A stretch of 5,150 bases of DNA from Chromatiales bacterium (lineage in GTDB: Bacteria > Pseudomonadota > Gammaproteobacteria > Chromatiales > Chromatiaceae): NCBI GenBank assembly GCA_022360595.1, contig JAKSCN010000510.1:1-5150 (forward strand). Reading direction: 5' to 3'. The notes under the pieces are model-generated. The model saw only the letters and a program-made list of their open reading frames with translations. It was not told the DNA's origin and did not search any database. The translations under genes were made by a program, and so were the position numbers. This document shows, in pieces, positions 1-5,150 of this stretch. Within the stretch, counting starts at the first letter, position 1. Each line of letters begins with the position of its first letter.

Positions 1-697
1 CGCGCAAATTCTCCCACGCGGCCCGGGCAATCGCCTTGGGATTGACCCCAGTGTGGCTGTAGAAACTGCGGTCCTCCACCGTGAGTAACGCCTGGACCAG
101 CAGTTCGGGCAGATCGTCACGGCTGACCAGCACCCGGTCTTCGGTATGGGCGGGATAGATGCTACCGATCTCGGGGGCTTCCAGACGCATCAACGGCAGA
201 TCACGTCCCTTCTGACGCAGGCTGGCGATGCCCCGGCCACCAAAGATCACCTCGACCAAATGAGCCGGCTCTTCACTGTCCCAGAATTGAAAGGGCCGGC
301 TATGAATGAGAAAGCGATTTTTGTTGCGCGACCAACTTGCCACCTGTTTCGGATAGCTCACTTTACGATAGCCCAGCCGCTCCAGCTCGGCGCTGAGCTG
401 CTTGGCGCTGATCTCAGCGCCGGGGTAGAGTTCTAGCGGGCGGGCGTAGACGCGAGCCGGCACAGCCCAACGCTTACCGGAAAACTTGGCCTGCACATGC
501 GTATCCAACAGCGCAACATAGACGGAGAAAATCAGCCCAAGCAGCACCAGCAGAACGCCAAAGCGAGCCAGCCAGGAGCTACCGCGCCGCTGCGGCTGTT
601 TGCCTGCAGAGCGCTTGGCCGTTGACCGTTGAGGCGAGCGTTTGCGAGTGGTTGATTTTGTGGTGCGTTTGCGTTTTGGTGCGGGCTTCTTCGGCAT
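1..697 (-). CDS. mrcB: Penicillin-binding protein 1B, N-terminal part (cut by left window edge)
   Basis: Bifunctional class A penicillin-binding protein: it polymerises lipid II into glycan strands (GT51 transglycosylase) and cross-links them (transpeptidase, beyond the window) at the inner membrane, facing the periplasm. The 232 visible residues show a Lys/Arg-rich cytoplasmic tail (about 1-39, 16 basic and no acidic residues), one membrane anchor (about 41-64), then a stretch with LDTHVQAKFSGKRW and PARVYARPLEL. That stretch parallels the E. coli MrcB region leading into the UB2H domain, the docking site for LpoB in E. coli. Next comes the first GT51 motif, VEDRSFYSHTG (207-217), with the likely catalytic Glu208. 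The start at 697 is the only ATG in frame after an in-frame TAA (731-733); no good Shine-Dalgarno precedes it. It lies 119 bp downstream of the L,D-transpeptidase-like gene on the same strand. No clear promoter or terminator was seen between them, so co-transcription is possible. The UB2H region identifies it as 1B rather than 1A. Confidence 0.93.
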   Translation of the reverse strand, partial: MPKKPAPKRKRTTKSTTRKRSPQRSTAKRSAGKQPQRRGSSWLARFGVLLVLLGLIFSVYVALLDTHVQAKFSGKRWAVPARVYARPLELYPGAEISAKQLSAELERLGYRKVSYPKQVASWSRNKNRFLIHSRPFQFWDSEEPAHLVEVIFGGRGIASLRQKGRDLPLMRLEAPEIGSIYPAHTEDRVLVSRDDLPELLVQALLTVEDRSFYSHTGVNPKAIARAAWENLR

Positions 698-816
698 TCG
701 GATGGCTTTATTGATTTCCGGGAATGCACCTTATCACAGTCGGGCGCCAATACCTGTTAACACGATTTAAAATTATGCGGCGGCATGCACGTTTTGATAC
801 CACGCCTCACCCTCGT

Positions 817-1545
817 CTAATTCAATGTTTCACTGAGTGGAAACGCCTTCAATCGCTGAGCAATTAGACCGTTCAGATAGTAGGACCACTGGGGCAACCC
901 CTCCGGCAGACTGGAGAGATCAAGAGAACGAAAATCCTTGGGTGAAATGATCACCGAGACCGCCTCCTTGCCGATCAGACTACTAAGAACAAACAGCTCC
1001 TCAACGGCATTATCCCCCACCGCCAGGCAGCCGGAGGAGACATTCTTACCGTGTATAAAGATATTACCGCCAAGATTACGCCGCCGCTCTGATACCGCCA
1101 ACGCACGATCAAAGTCGTTGGGATAGTTAATCTTGAGGGAGAGATGAAAACGGCTATGGGGATTGAGCGCCTCGATCCGGTAGAAACCCTCCGGCACCTG
1201 TCGATCCCCCTGTTTGAGTTTTGGACCCGTCTCACCGCTCAGCCCCTTGAGGCGATAGTCGCGAATAAAGCGCCACTGTCCACTGCCCCCCTCAGCCCAC
1301 AACTCCATTCGGCGACTCTCCTTGAACGCCACCAGAGTGACCTTTTTCGGTGGCCAATGTACACCGGCAAATTCAAAACGGGGGATCAAGCGGGACTCCA
1401 CCTTTGGCAGATAACTTTCCACCACAGCGATCTCACTGCGACTGCGCTCCGTCTTATTTTTGGCGCCGACTTCAACAGCCCATGCAGCACTGCTCTCAAT
1501 AACGGCGAGCAGCACTACCAACAACCCGGCTCTGACTGTCTCCAT
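817..1545 (-). CDS. Secreted L,D-transpeptidase (YkuD) domain protein, YafK-like
   Basis: Periplasmic peptidoglycan enzyme of 242 residues. A signal peptide is visible (hydrophobic core about 6-20, probable cleavage after AWA at 21-23). The YkuD domain follows, opening near VTLVAFKESRRMELWA (69-84), with LKQGDRQVPEGFY (110-122) typical of the YafK-like branch. The catalytic motif is IHGKNVSSGCLAVGD (164-178), with His165 and nucleophile Cys173. Most members of this fold form L,D-crosslinks or attach proteins to meso-diaminopimelate; the E. coli YafK homologue (DpaA/LdtF) instead releases Braun lipoprotein from peptidoglycan. The sequence alone does not say which reaction applies here. The C-terminal tail after about 203 is not assigned. 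The ATG at 1545 gives an intact signal peptide; a weak GAGAG lies 12 nt upstream. The next gene on this strand is mrcB, so both neighbours act on the cell wall. The antisense reading frame over this gene has no recognisable domain. Confidence 0.9.
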   Translation of the reverse strand: METVRAGLLVVLLAVIESSAAWAVEVGAKNKTERSRSEIAVVESYLPKVESRLIPRFEFAGVHWPPKKVTLVAFKESRRMELWAEGGSGQWRFIRDYRLKGLSGETGPKLKQGDRQVPEGFYRIEALNPHSRFHLSLKINYPNDFDRALAVSERRRNLGGNIFIHGKNVSSGCLAVGDNAVEELFVLSSLIGKEAVSVIISPKDFRSLDLSSLPEGLPQWSYYLNGLIAQRLKAFPLSETLN

Positions 1546-1594
1546 ATCAATTAAATACTCTCACGATGTTTTTGTTCTTACACCTGTAATGTCT

Positions 1595-1603
1595 ATTGTA
1601 GCA
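1595..1603 (-). promoter_or_regulatory. Possible extended -10 promoter element for the L,D-transpeptidase-like gene
   Basis: Read on the minus strand this is TGCTACAAT: a TACAAT hexamer (5 of 6 to TATAAT) preceded by the TGn extension. It would start transcription near 1588, about 40 nt before the start codon at 1545. No good -35 hexamer lies at the expected distance, which is tolerable for an extended -10 promoter. Short AT-containing hexamers are common, so this is only a candidate. Confidence 0.28.
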
Positions 1604-1681
1604 AGCGTTTATACCATCTCTGAGTGGCTATGAACATGACCATCTATAACCATGGTTCGATACCGATTTTTAGCGCTGTCT

Positions 1682-1711
1682 CATGAATTATTAAAGCTTA
1701 ATTAATTAATG
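1682..1711. repeat. AT-rich imperfect inverted repeat centred on AAGCTT
   Basis: A 30-bp dyad in which 12 of 15 base pairs are symmetric, with outer arms CATGAATTA and TAATTAATG around a central AAGCTT. It is much richer in A and T than the flanking DNA and lies 136-165 bp upstream of korA. It could be an operator, an AT-rich activating element or a binding site for a nucleoid protein. AT-rich DNA yields near-palindromes by chance fairly often, so function is uncertain. Confidence 0.4.
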
Positions 1712-1781
1712 AAACTGGAGCTGACCCAGATCATTCAATAACTCCCGACTTCTGTCGATAGTATTGGCAGTCGTTAAGAAG

Positions 1782-1800
1782 TTGATCAGCCACTGGTCAA
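1782..1800 (+). promoter_or_regulatory. Hairpin or operator-like dyad in the korA leader
   Basis: The sequence TTGATCAGCCACTGGTCAA folds, as RNA, into a fully paired 8-bp stem (UUGAUCAG with CUGGUCAA, one U-G pair) closed by a CCA loop. As DNA it is a dyad with half-sites TTGA and TCAA. It ends 46 bp before the korA start codon. It could be an operator for a dimeric regulator or an mRNA leader hairpin. It is followed by TTCCTTTCC rather than a clean T tract, so it is not a good intrinsic terminator. The half-site spacing does not fit FNR (TTGAT-N4-ATCAA). Confidence 0.4.
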
Positions 1801-1836
1801 TTCCTTTCCATTACAGCAGACCCCTGCAGTTGCTAT

Positions 1837-1843
1837 AGGTAGG
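1837..1843 (+). promoter_or_regulatory. Ribosome binding site of korA
   Basis: AGGTAGG lies just before the ATG at 1847; the AGGT part leaves 6 nt to that start. A second in-frame ATG three codons later (1856) would be 15 nt or more from the AGGT, so the first ATG is preferred. Confidence 0.65.
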
Positions 1844-1846
1844 CTA

Positions 1847-3577
1847 ATGAATTCAATGCACACTTCTCAAACCAAGACCTATTCTGTCGCAATCATCGGT
1901 TCCGGTGGTAGCGGTGTGGTTACCACCGGGCAGATTATGCTCAAGGCAATCGCCAATGCCGGTTTCTATGGCTTGATGTCACGCTCATCAGGCCCGCAGA
2001 TTCGTGGTGGTGAATCCGCTGCCATGTTGCGAATCGGTAAAGATCCCGTCACTTGCCTGGACGATCGCTTCGACATTTTGATGGCCTTCGACTGGCTCAA
2101 TTCCGATCGGTTCAACGATGAAATTCCTCTTGGACCAAACAGCACCATTATTCGGGACCCTGATGCCGGCGATATTCCCCAAGAGCTGCTCGACTCAGGG
2201 GCCGCTGTTATCGATGCGCCACTCACCGCCTTGTCGAAAGAGATCAAGCAGGGGCGCGTCAACATGGCTGGGCTCGGTTTTATCTCTGATCTGATGGGCA
2301 TTCCAAAAGAGGCGATTCAAGGCGCGGTGGAGGACACCTTACGGCGTAAGGGCCCCGAGGTCACCCAAGCGGCCCAATCCTGCATCGAAGCGGGGTATCA
2401 CGCGACAAAAACCGATTCCACTATCGAAAAGCTCCCCGCTATCGACAATCCCAACCCGCGTTGGAATATCAGCGGTAATGAAGCCAGTGGCTTGGGGGCG
2501 GTACGCGGTGGTGTTCGCTTTGTGGCCGCCTATCCTATTACACCGGCCAGTGAGATTCTGGAGTGGCTGGCCCCGAACTTGGAGAAAGTGGGCGGCAGCC
2601 TGCTGCAAGCGGAAGATGAGCTGGCCTCGGTCAACATGATCATTGGCGGCTCCTTCGGCGGTGTGCCTTCGTTAACCGCCACCTCCGGTCCCGGCCTTAG
2701 CTTGATGATGGAGGGGTTAGGCCTGGCGGTGACCAGTGAAACTCCTATCGTGGTCAGCAACGTGATGCGTGGTGGTCCATCCACCGGTATCCCCACTAAG
2801 TCGGAGCAGTCTGATCTGAATATCGCCCTCTACGGTTTTCATGGCGACGCCCCACACCTGGTGCTGGGCGCGCTGGATATTCAGGACTGCTGTTTCACTA
2901 CCCAGTGGGCGGTTCAGTTAACCGAAGAGCTACAGACCGTCGCAATCGTCCTCAGTGACCAGTCCCAAGGGCAGGCCCGAGCCGTGATCGACCCACCACC
3001 TGAAGCGACAGCGGCAGGCGTGCGCATTACCGCCCCCGCAGACAGTGAAGACTATCTACGCTATAGCGTGACTGACAGCGGCGTATCCCCCATGGCGATT
3101 CCCGGGACACCCGGCGGCATCTACACCGCCGACGGTTTGGAGCACAACCCGAAAGGCACCCCTTCGAGCATGGCCGGCGACCATCAGGTACAGCTCGACA
3201 AACGCCTGCGCAAAATTGTCGACTACAACTACCAGGATGACTGGGCTGTAACCCGTGGTGAAGGTGAGAATGTCATTGTCACCTGGGGTTCCAGCTCCGG
3301 CGCCTCCTTTGAGGCGGCAGAGCGGCTGACAGCTAACGGACACCCCACCAAAGCGGTAGCCTTGCGGCTGCTCGCACCGCTGCAGATCGACCGCCTGCTG
3401 GCTCAATTGAATGGTGCCAAGCGCATTGTGGTAGTCGAGCAGAATCACAGTGCTCAATTCTTTCAATACCTGCACGCCAATCAGGTGCTGCCGGGTGAGG
3501 CGCGCTCATTAGCAAGACCGGGCCCGCTGCCTATTCGTCCCAGTGATATCGTTACCTTCATGATGGAGGATTTTTGA
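1847..3577 (+). CDS. korA: 2-oxoacid:ferredoxin oxidoreductase, fused gamma-alpha subunit (KorA type)
   Basis: Large subunit (576 aa) of a cytoplasmic 2-oxoacid:ferredoxin oxidoreductase, which reversibly converts a 2-oxoacid plus CoA into acyl-CoA, CO2 and reduced ferredoxin. Residues about 12-190 form the gamma domain: GSGGSGVVTTGQ (18-29) and SSGPQIRGGES (47-57) are its glycine-rich signatures. The alpha domain starts near 208 with SGNEASGLGAVRGG, then AYPITPASE (228-236), TSGPGLSLM (279-287) and RGGPSTGIPTKSEQSDL (308-324). The C-terminal PFOR domain II-like part spans about 470-576. Fusion of gamma and alpha, with a short beta subunit encoded next door, is the architecture of two-subunit 2-oxoglutarate:ferredoxin oxidoreductases (KorAB, known from Thauera, Hydrogenobacter and Magnetococcus). 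Substrate choice cannot be proved from sequence; pyruvate or a branched-chain 2-oxoacid remain possible. First gene of a three-gene operon; korB starts 1 nt after its stop. Confidence 0.93.
   Translation: MNSMHTSQTKTYSVAIIGSGGSGVVTTGQIMLKAIANAGFYGLMSRSSGPQIRGGESAAMLRIGKDPVTCLDDRFDILMAFDWLNSDRFNDEIPLGPNSTIIRDPDAGDIPQELLDSGAAVIDAPLTALSKEIKQGRVNMAGLGFISDLMGIPKEAIQGAVEDTLRRKGPEVTQAAQSCIEAGYHATKTDSTIEKLPAIDNPNPRWNISGNEASGLGAVRGGVRFVAAYPITPASEILEWLAPNLEKVGGSLLQAEDELASVNMIIGGSFGGVPSLTATSGPGLSLMMEGLGLAVTSETPIVVSNVMRGGPSTGIPTKSEQSDLNIALYGFHGDAPHLVLGALDIQDCCFTTQWAVQLTEELQTVAIVLSDQSQGQARAVIDPPPEATAAGVRITAPADSEDYLRYSVTDSGVSPMAIPGTPGGIYTADGLEHNPKGTPSSMAGDHQVQLDKRLRKIVDYNYQDDWAVTRGEGENVIVTWGSSSGASFEAAERLTANGHPTKAVALRLLAPLQIDRLLAQLNGAKRIVVVEQNHSAQFFQYLHANQVLPGEARSLARPGPLPIRPSDIVTFMMEDF
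3565..3570 (+). promoter_or_regulatory. Strong ribosome binding site of korB inside the end of korA
   Basis: GGAGGA sits 8 nt before the korB ATG (3579) and within the last codons of korA. With only 1 nt between the korA stop and the korB start, ribosomes finishing korA can restart directly. This fits a fixed ratio of the two subunits. Confidence 0.8.
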
Positions 3578-3578
3578 G

Positions 3579-4415
3579 ATGACCTGCCAACCTCCTGTCA
3601 CACCTTTAAAAGCGAAAGACTACAAATCCCAGATCAAACCGGTCTGGTGCCCCGGCTGCGGTCACTTCTCGATTCTCAGCGCGGTAACCAAAGCATTGGC
3701 CCATCTGGCGCTCTCCAAAGAGCAAACAGCACTGATCTCCGGCATCGGCTGCTCTTCCCGTTTGCCGGCATATACAGATGTATACGGTTTTCATGGCGTC
3801 CACGGACGCGCCCTGGCGGTCGCCTCGGGCCTGAAGGCAGCTCGCCCCGATCTGACCGTATTGGTCGCCGGGGGCGATGGCGACGGCTTCTCCATCGGCG
3901 GCAACCACTTCATGCACGCCTGTCGGCGCAACATGGATATGACCTACATTGTGATGGACAACGAGGTGTACGGCATGACCAAAGGTCAGGCTTCACCCAC
4001 CACAGCGCCAGACTGGACACAGAGTAAACTCACACCCCACGGCACCGGCGTGCCCAGCTTCAATCCAGCCGCCATCGCACTAGCAACAGGGGCCAGCTTC
4101 GTCGCCCGCGGTTTCTCTGGTGACCCCAAAACCTTGACCCAACTACTGGTCGAAGCGATTCAACACAAAGGCTTCTCCTTTGTACAGGTACTCAGCCCCT
4201 GCACCACCTTCCGTCCCGAACAGAAGAACTGGAAACACGAGGTTCATGACTTCAGCGGTGAACCCACTCAGAACAGCGCGCAAGCAGCACACAATATTCA
4301 TGTGGATGGCGGCATGGGCGTTGGGATAATCTATCAGGCGGAACACCCAGTTTGGGAACCGACCCCTTCCGCAACTCACACTGTTGATGATCTGAATATG
4401 GGATTCTCGCTATGA
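3579..4415 (+). CDS. korB: 2-oxoacid:ferredoxin oxidoreductase, beta subunit (KorB type)
   Basis: TPP- and iron-sulfur-binding subunit (278 aa) partnering the upstream KorA. The N-terminal WCPGCGHF (23-30) supplies Cys24 and Cys27; with Cys58 (GIGCSSR) and Cys208 (LSPCTTF) these give the four ligands expected for one [4Fe-4S] cluster. The TPP/Mg motif runs from GGDGDGFSIGGNH (98-110) through MDNEVYGMTKGQ (126-137), with Asp100 and Asn128 as likely metal ligands. The region after about 215 matches the short PFO-beta C-terminal domain. There is no extra ferredoxin-like domain, so the enzyme should pass electrons from this single cluster to an external ferredoxin; no such gene lies in this operon. 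It starts 1 nt after korA and its TGA overlaps the ATG of the next gene (ATGA), suggesting translational coupling on both sides. All expected catalytic and ligand residues appear intact. Confidence 0.94.
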   Translation: MTCQPPVTPLKAKDYKSQIKPVWCPGCGHFSILSAVTKALAHLALSKEQTALISGIGCSSRLPAYTDVYGFHGVHGRALAVASGLKAARPDLTVLVAGGDGDGFSIGGNHFMHACRRNMDMTYIVMDNEVYGMTKGQASPTTAPDWTQSKLTPHGTGVPSFNPAAIALATGASFVARGFSGDPKTLTQLLVEAIQHKGFSFVQVLSPCTTFRPEQKNWKHEVHDFSGEPTQNSAQAAHNIHVDGGMGVGIIYQAEHPVWEPTPSATHTVDDLNMGFSL

Positions 4416-4939
4416 ATATAAGTACAACGAAACCGATCGAGTCCGTTGCCGAGTTTCTTGCCCATGCCGAAGCGCTGGAGCAGGAGTCGGTAGAGAGTTA
4501 CGAACAGCTCGCGGATAGTATGGAGGTACACAACAATCCCGAGATTGCTGAGCTGTTTCGTAAACTGGCTCGTTTTGGTGAAAAGCATGCCGCAGAGGTC
4601 AGAGAGTTGGCCGCCGGCATGACGCTGCCTCAAATCAACCCCTGGGACTTCAAGTGGAGCACCCCTGAGAGCCCGGAAAGCTCCGGGATGGATGCCGCGC
4701 ACTATTTGATGGACACCCACCAAGCGCTGGAAATAGCCTTAATCAACGAAATTCAGGGACAGCAGTTTTACGCATCCGTCGCCGATACCACCTCCAACGA
4801 TGAAGTACGCAAACTGGCCCGAGAGTTTGCCGATGAAGAGACCGAACACGTTGAGCTATTGAAAGAGTGGCAGGCCAACCTGGATAGCGATGCACCAGCG
4901 CCCGTGGAAGATCTCGATCCACCCAATATTCCCGAATAG
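4412..4939 (+). CDS. Ferritin-like (rubrerythrin-superfamily) protein coupled to KorB
   Basis: A 175-residue, probably cytoplasmic, all-helical protein with the two-fold repeat of ferritin-like diiron proteins. The first helix pair is about 12-66: Glu23...Tyr30 in ALEQESVESYEQLA, then FGEKHAAE with His59. The second is about 102-152: Glu113...Tyr120 in NEIQGQQFY, then EETEH with Glu143 and His146. The second half has the normal E plus ExxH ligand set. In the first half the position three before His59 is Gly56, with Glu shifted to 57. A linker rich in Pro, Trp and Glu (about 72-95) joins the halves. The tail (about 158-175) is acidic and proline-rich. There is no rubredoxin domain: the protein contains no cysteine. 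Rubrerythrin relatives reduce peroxide or handle iron; here the role is unknown. The ATG overlaps the korB stop by 4 nt and GGGA lies 8 nt upstream, so it is very likely co-translated with KorB. It ends with TAG-TAG-TAA in frame. Confidence 0.85.
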   Translation: MNISTTKPIESVAEFLAHAEALEQESVESYEQLADSMEVHNNPEIAELFRKLARFGEKHAAEVRELAAGMTLPQINPWDFKWSTPESPESSGMDAAHYLMDTHQALEIALINEIQGQQFYASVADTTSNDEVRKLAREFADEETEHVELLKEWQANLDSDAPAPVEDLDPPNIPE

Positions 4940-4960
4940 TAGTAACACTATACTCTGCAG

Positions 4961-4989
4961 GAACCCCTATCATTCAGGGGTTCTTTTTT
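4961..4989 (+). terminator. Intrinsic terminator of the kor operon
   Basis: A perfect 8-bp stem, GAACCCCT (4961-4968) with AGGGGTTC (4976-4983), a 7-nt loop ATCATTC, and then six T (4984-4989). It begins 21 nt after the first stop codon of the ferritin-like gene. It ends the three-gene operon and separates it from riboflavin synthase. Confidence 0.94.
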
Positions 4990-5051
4990 ATCGCTATTCA
5001 ATTTCTTACTACTCCCACCCTGCTTAGCGGCTTCGAGAGAATAGCGGTATC

Positions 5052-5069
5052 ATTGGCCCTAAGACCAAT
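5052..5069. repeat. Short inverted repeat upstream of riboflavin synthase
   Basis: ATTGG and CCAAT arms enclose 8 bp; 7 of 9 pairs across the 18-bp dyad are symmetric. It ends 25 bp before the riboflavin synthase start. A weak promoter-like pair overlaps it (TTGGCC at 5053-5058, TAGCAC at 5076-5081, 17 bp apart). It may mark the promoter or an operator, or be chance. The leader is too short to hold an FMN riboswitch. Confidence 0.25.
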
Positions 5070-5094
5070 TTCAAATAGCACCGAAGGTTTAAAC

Positions 5095-5150
5095 ATGTTT
5101 ACCGGTATCGTTCAGGGCACAGCAGAAGTTGTGGAGATTGTAGAGAAGAC
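5095..5150 (+). CDS. ribE: Riboflavin synthase alpha chain, first 18 codons (cut by right window edge)
   Basis: Riboflavin synthase joins two molecules of 6,7-dimethyl-8-ribityllumazine to give riboflavin and a pyrimidine by-product that is recycled; it is the last step of the pathway, in the cytoplasm. Only the first 18 residues and part of a nineteenth codon are visible, but MFTGIVQGTAEVVEIVEK carries the highly conserved MFTGIVQG start of this family, whose N-terminal residues form part of the active site. GAAGG (5083-5087) lies 7 nt before the ATG. The gene follows the kor terminator and so probably has its own promoter. The symbol varies between species (ribC in E. coli, ribE in Bacillus). 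Lumazine-binding antenna proteins share this N-terminus and cannot be fully excluded from so short a fragment. Confidence 0.85.
   Translation, partial: MFTGIVQGTAEVVEIVEK

Larger units (their letters stand above)
1546..1846. other. Divergent intergenic region between the cell-wall genes and the kor operon
   Basis: These 301 bp separate divergently transcribed genes and must hold the korA promoter and probably that of the L,D-transpeptidase-like gene. I see no convincing protein-coding gene and no tRNA or known riboswitch. Visible structure: a candidate minus-strand extended -10 (1595-1603), a 10-bp palindrome AACCATGGTT (1648-1657), an AT-rich imperfect dyad (1682-1711), a hairpin-forming dyad (1782-1800) and a small GCAG-ACCC-CTGC stem (1816-1827). 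No plus-strand -35/-10 pair stands out: TATAAC at 1645-1650 is a fair -10 but has no -35 partner. The korA operon may therefore depend on an activator or an alternative sigma factor, although the usual -24/-12 sigma-54 pattern was not found either. Confidence 0.7.

Noticed and set aside
146..436. A 96-codon plus-strand open frame
   Set aside because: It is antisense to the PBP1B reading frame and has no family features.
532..750. A 72-codon minus-strand open frame starting upstream of mrcB
   Set aside because: It is a different frame over the start of mrcB. The mrcB frame gives a basic tail, membrane anchor and the GT51 EDRxFYxHxG motif.
1144..1554. A 136-codon open frame on the plus strand
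   Set aside because: It lies antisense to the L,D-transpeptidase-like gene, whose signal peptide and His/Cys catalytic motif are clear; the plus-strand product shows no recognisable domain.
1630..1686. An 18-codon plus-strand open frame that might be a leader peptide
   Set aside because: It has only a poor ribosome binding site, shows no run of one amino acid as in attenuation leaders, and ends inside the AT-rich dyad. The evidence is too weak to call it a gene.
1782..1800. FNR-type anaerobic regulator site
   Set aside because: The left half-site TTGAT fits, but the half-site spacing is wrong for TTGAT-N4-ATCAA and the right half is GTCAA.
1811..1839. Promoter TTACAG-17-TATAGG before korA
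   Set aside because: The -35 hexamer matches the consensus poorly and the -10 would overlap the ribosome binding site, leaving essentially no leader.
3056..3475. A 139-codon minus-strand open frame within korA
   Set aside because: Antisense shadow of a well-supported gene; its translation resembles no family and has no plausible ribosome binding context.
4376..4723. A 115-codon minus-strand open frame across the korB/ferritin-like junction
   Set aside because: Antisense to two real, overlapping genes; no domain is recognisable.
4990..5094. FMN riboswitch upstream of riboflavin synthase
   Set aside because: Only 105 bp lie between the kor terminator and the start codon, too short for the usual six-stem aptamer plus expression platform, and none of its conserved segments was recognised.

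Overview
The window looks like chromosomal DNA of a gammaproteobacterium. The left-edge protein matches a PBP1B-type (MrcB) N-terminus, a form of class A penicillin-binding protein largely confined to gammaproteobacteria. The right-edge gene begins with the riboflavin synthase signature MFTGIVQGTA seen in that class. Base composition is moderately GC-rich by eye, except for an AT-rich patch near 1680-1711. No tRNA, rRNA, insertion sequence, CRISPR array or other sign of a mobile region was seen.

Layout. (1) Positions 1-1545, minus strand, form a cell-envelope block: a secreted YafK-type L,D-transpeptidase domain protein (1545 to 817), then the start of mrcB (697 and leftwards off the window). 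(2) Positions 1546-1846 are a divergent, non-coding region with an AT-rich dyad and a short, well-paired hairpin just upstream of the next operon. (3) Positions 1847-4939, plus strand, are a tight three-gene operon: korA (fused gamma and alpha domains), korB (TPP and [4Fe-4S] subunit) and a two-helix-pair ferritin-like protein. Spacings are 1 nt and then a 4-nt ATGA overlap. (4) A strong intrinsic terminator at 4961-4989 closes the operon. (5) From 5095 a riboflavin synthase gene starts and runs off the right edge.

The most notable content is the operon. KorAB is a low-potential, typically oxygen-sensitive 2-oxoacid:ferredoxin oxidoreductase, most like the two-subunit 2-oxoglutarate type. It interconverts a 2-oxoacid plus CoA with an acyl-CoA, CO2 and reduced ferredoxin. 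The ferritin-like protein is translationally coupled to KorB. This suggests an accessory role, possibly protection from oxygen or peroxide, iron handling, or a redox partnership; that is inference only. Its first metal-binding half departs from the usual ExxH motif. No ferredoxin gene is present in the operon, so the electron acceptor must be encoded elsewhere.

The two minus-strand genes both act on peptidoglycan and may be co-expressed. Riboflavin synthase looks like an independent unit downstream of the terminator.
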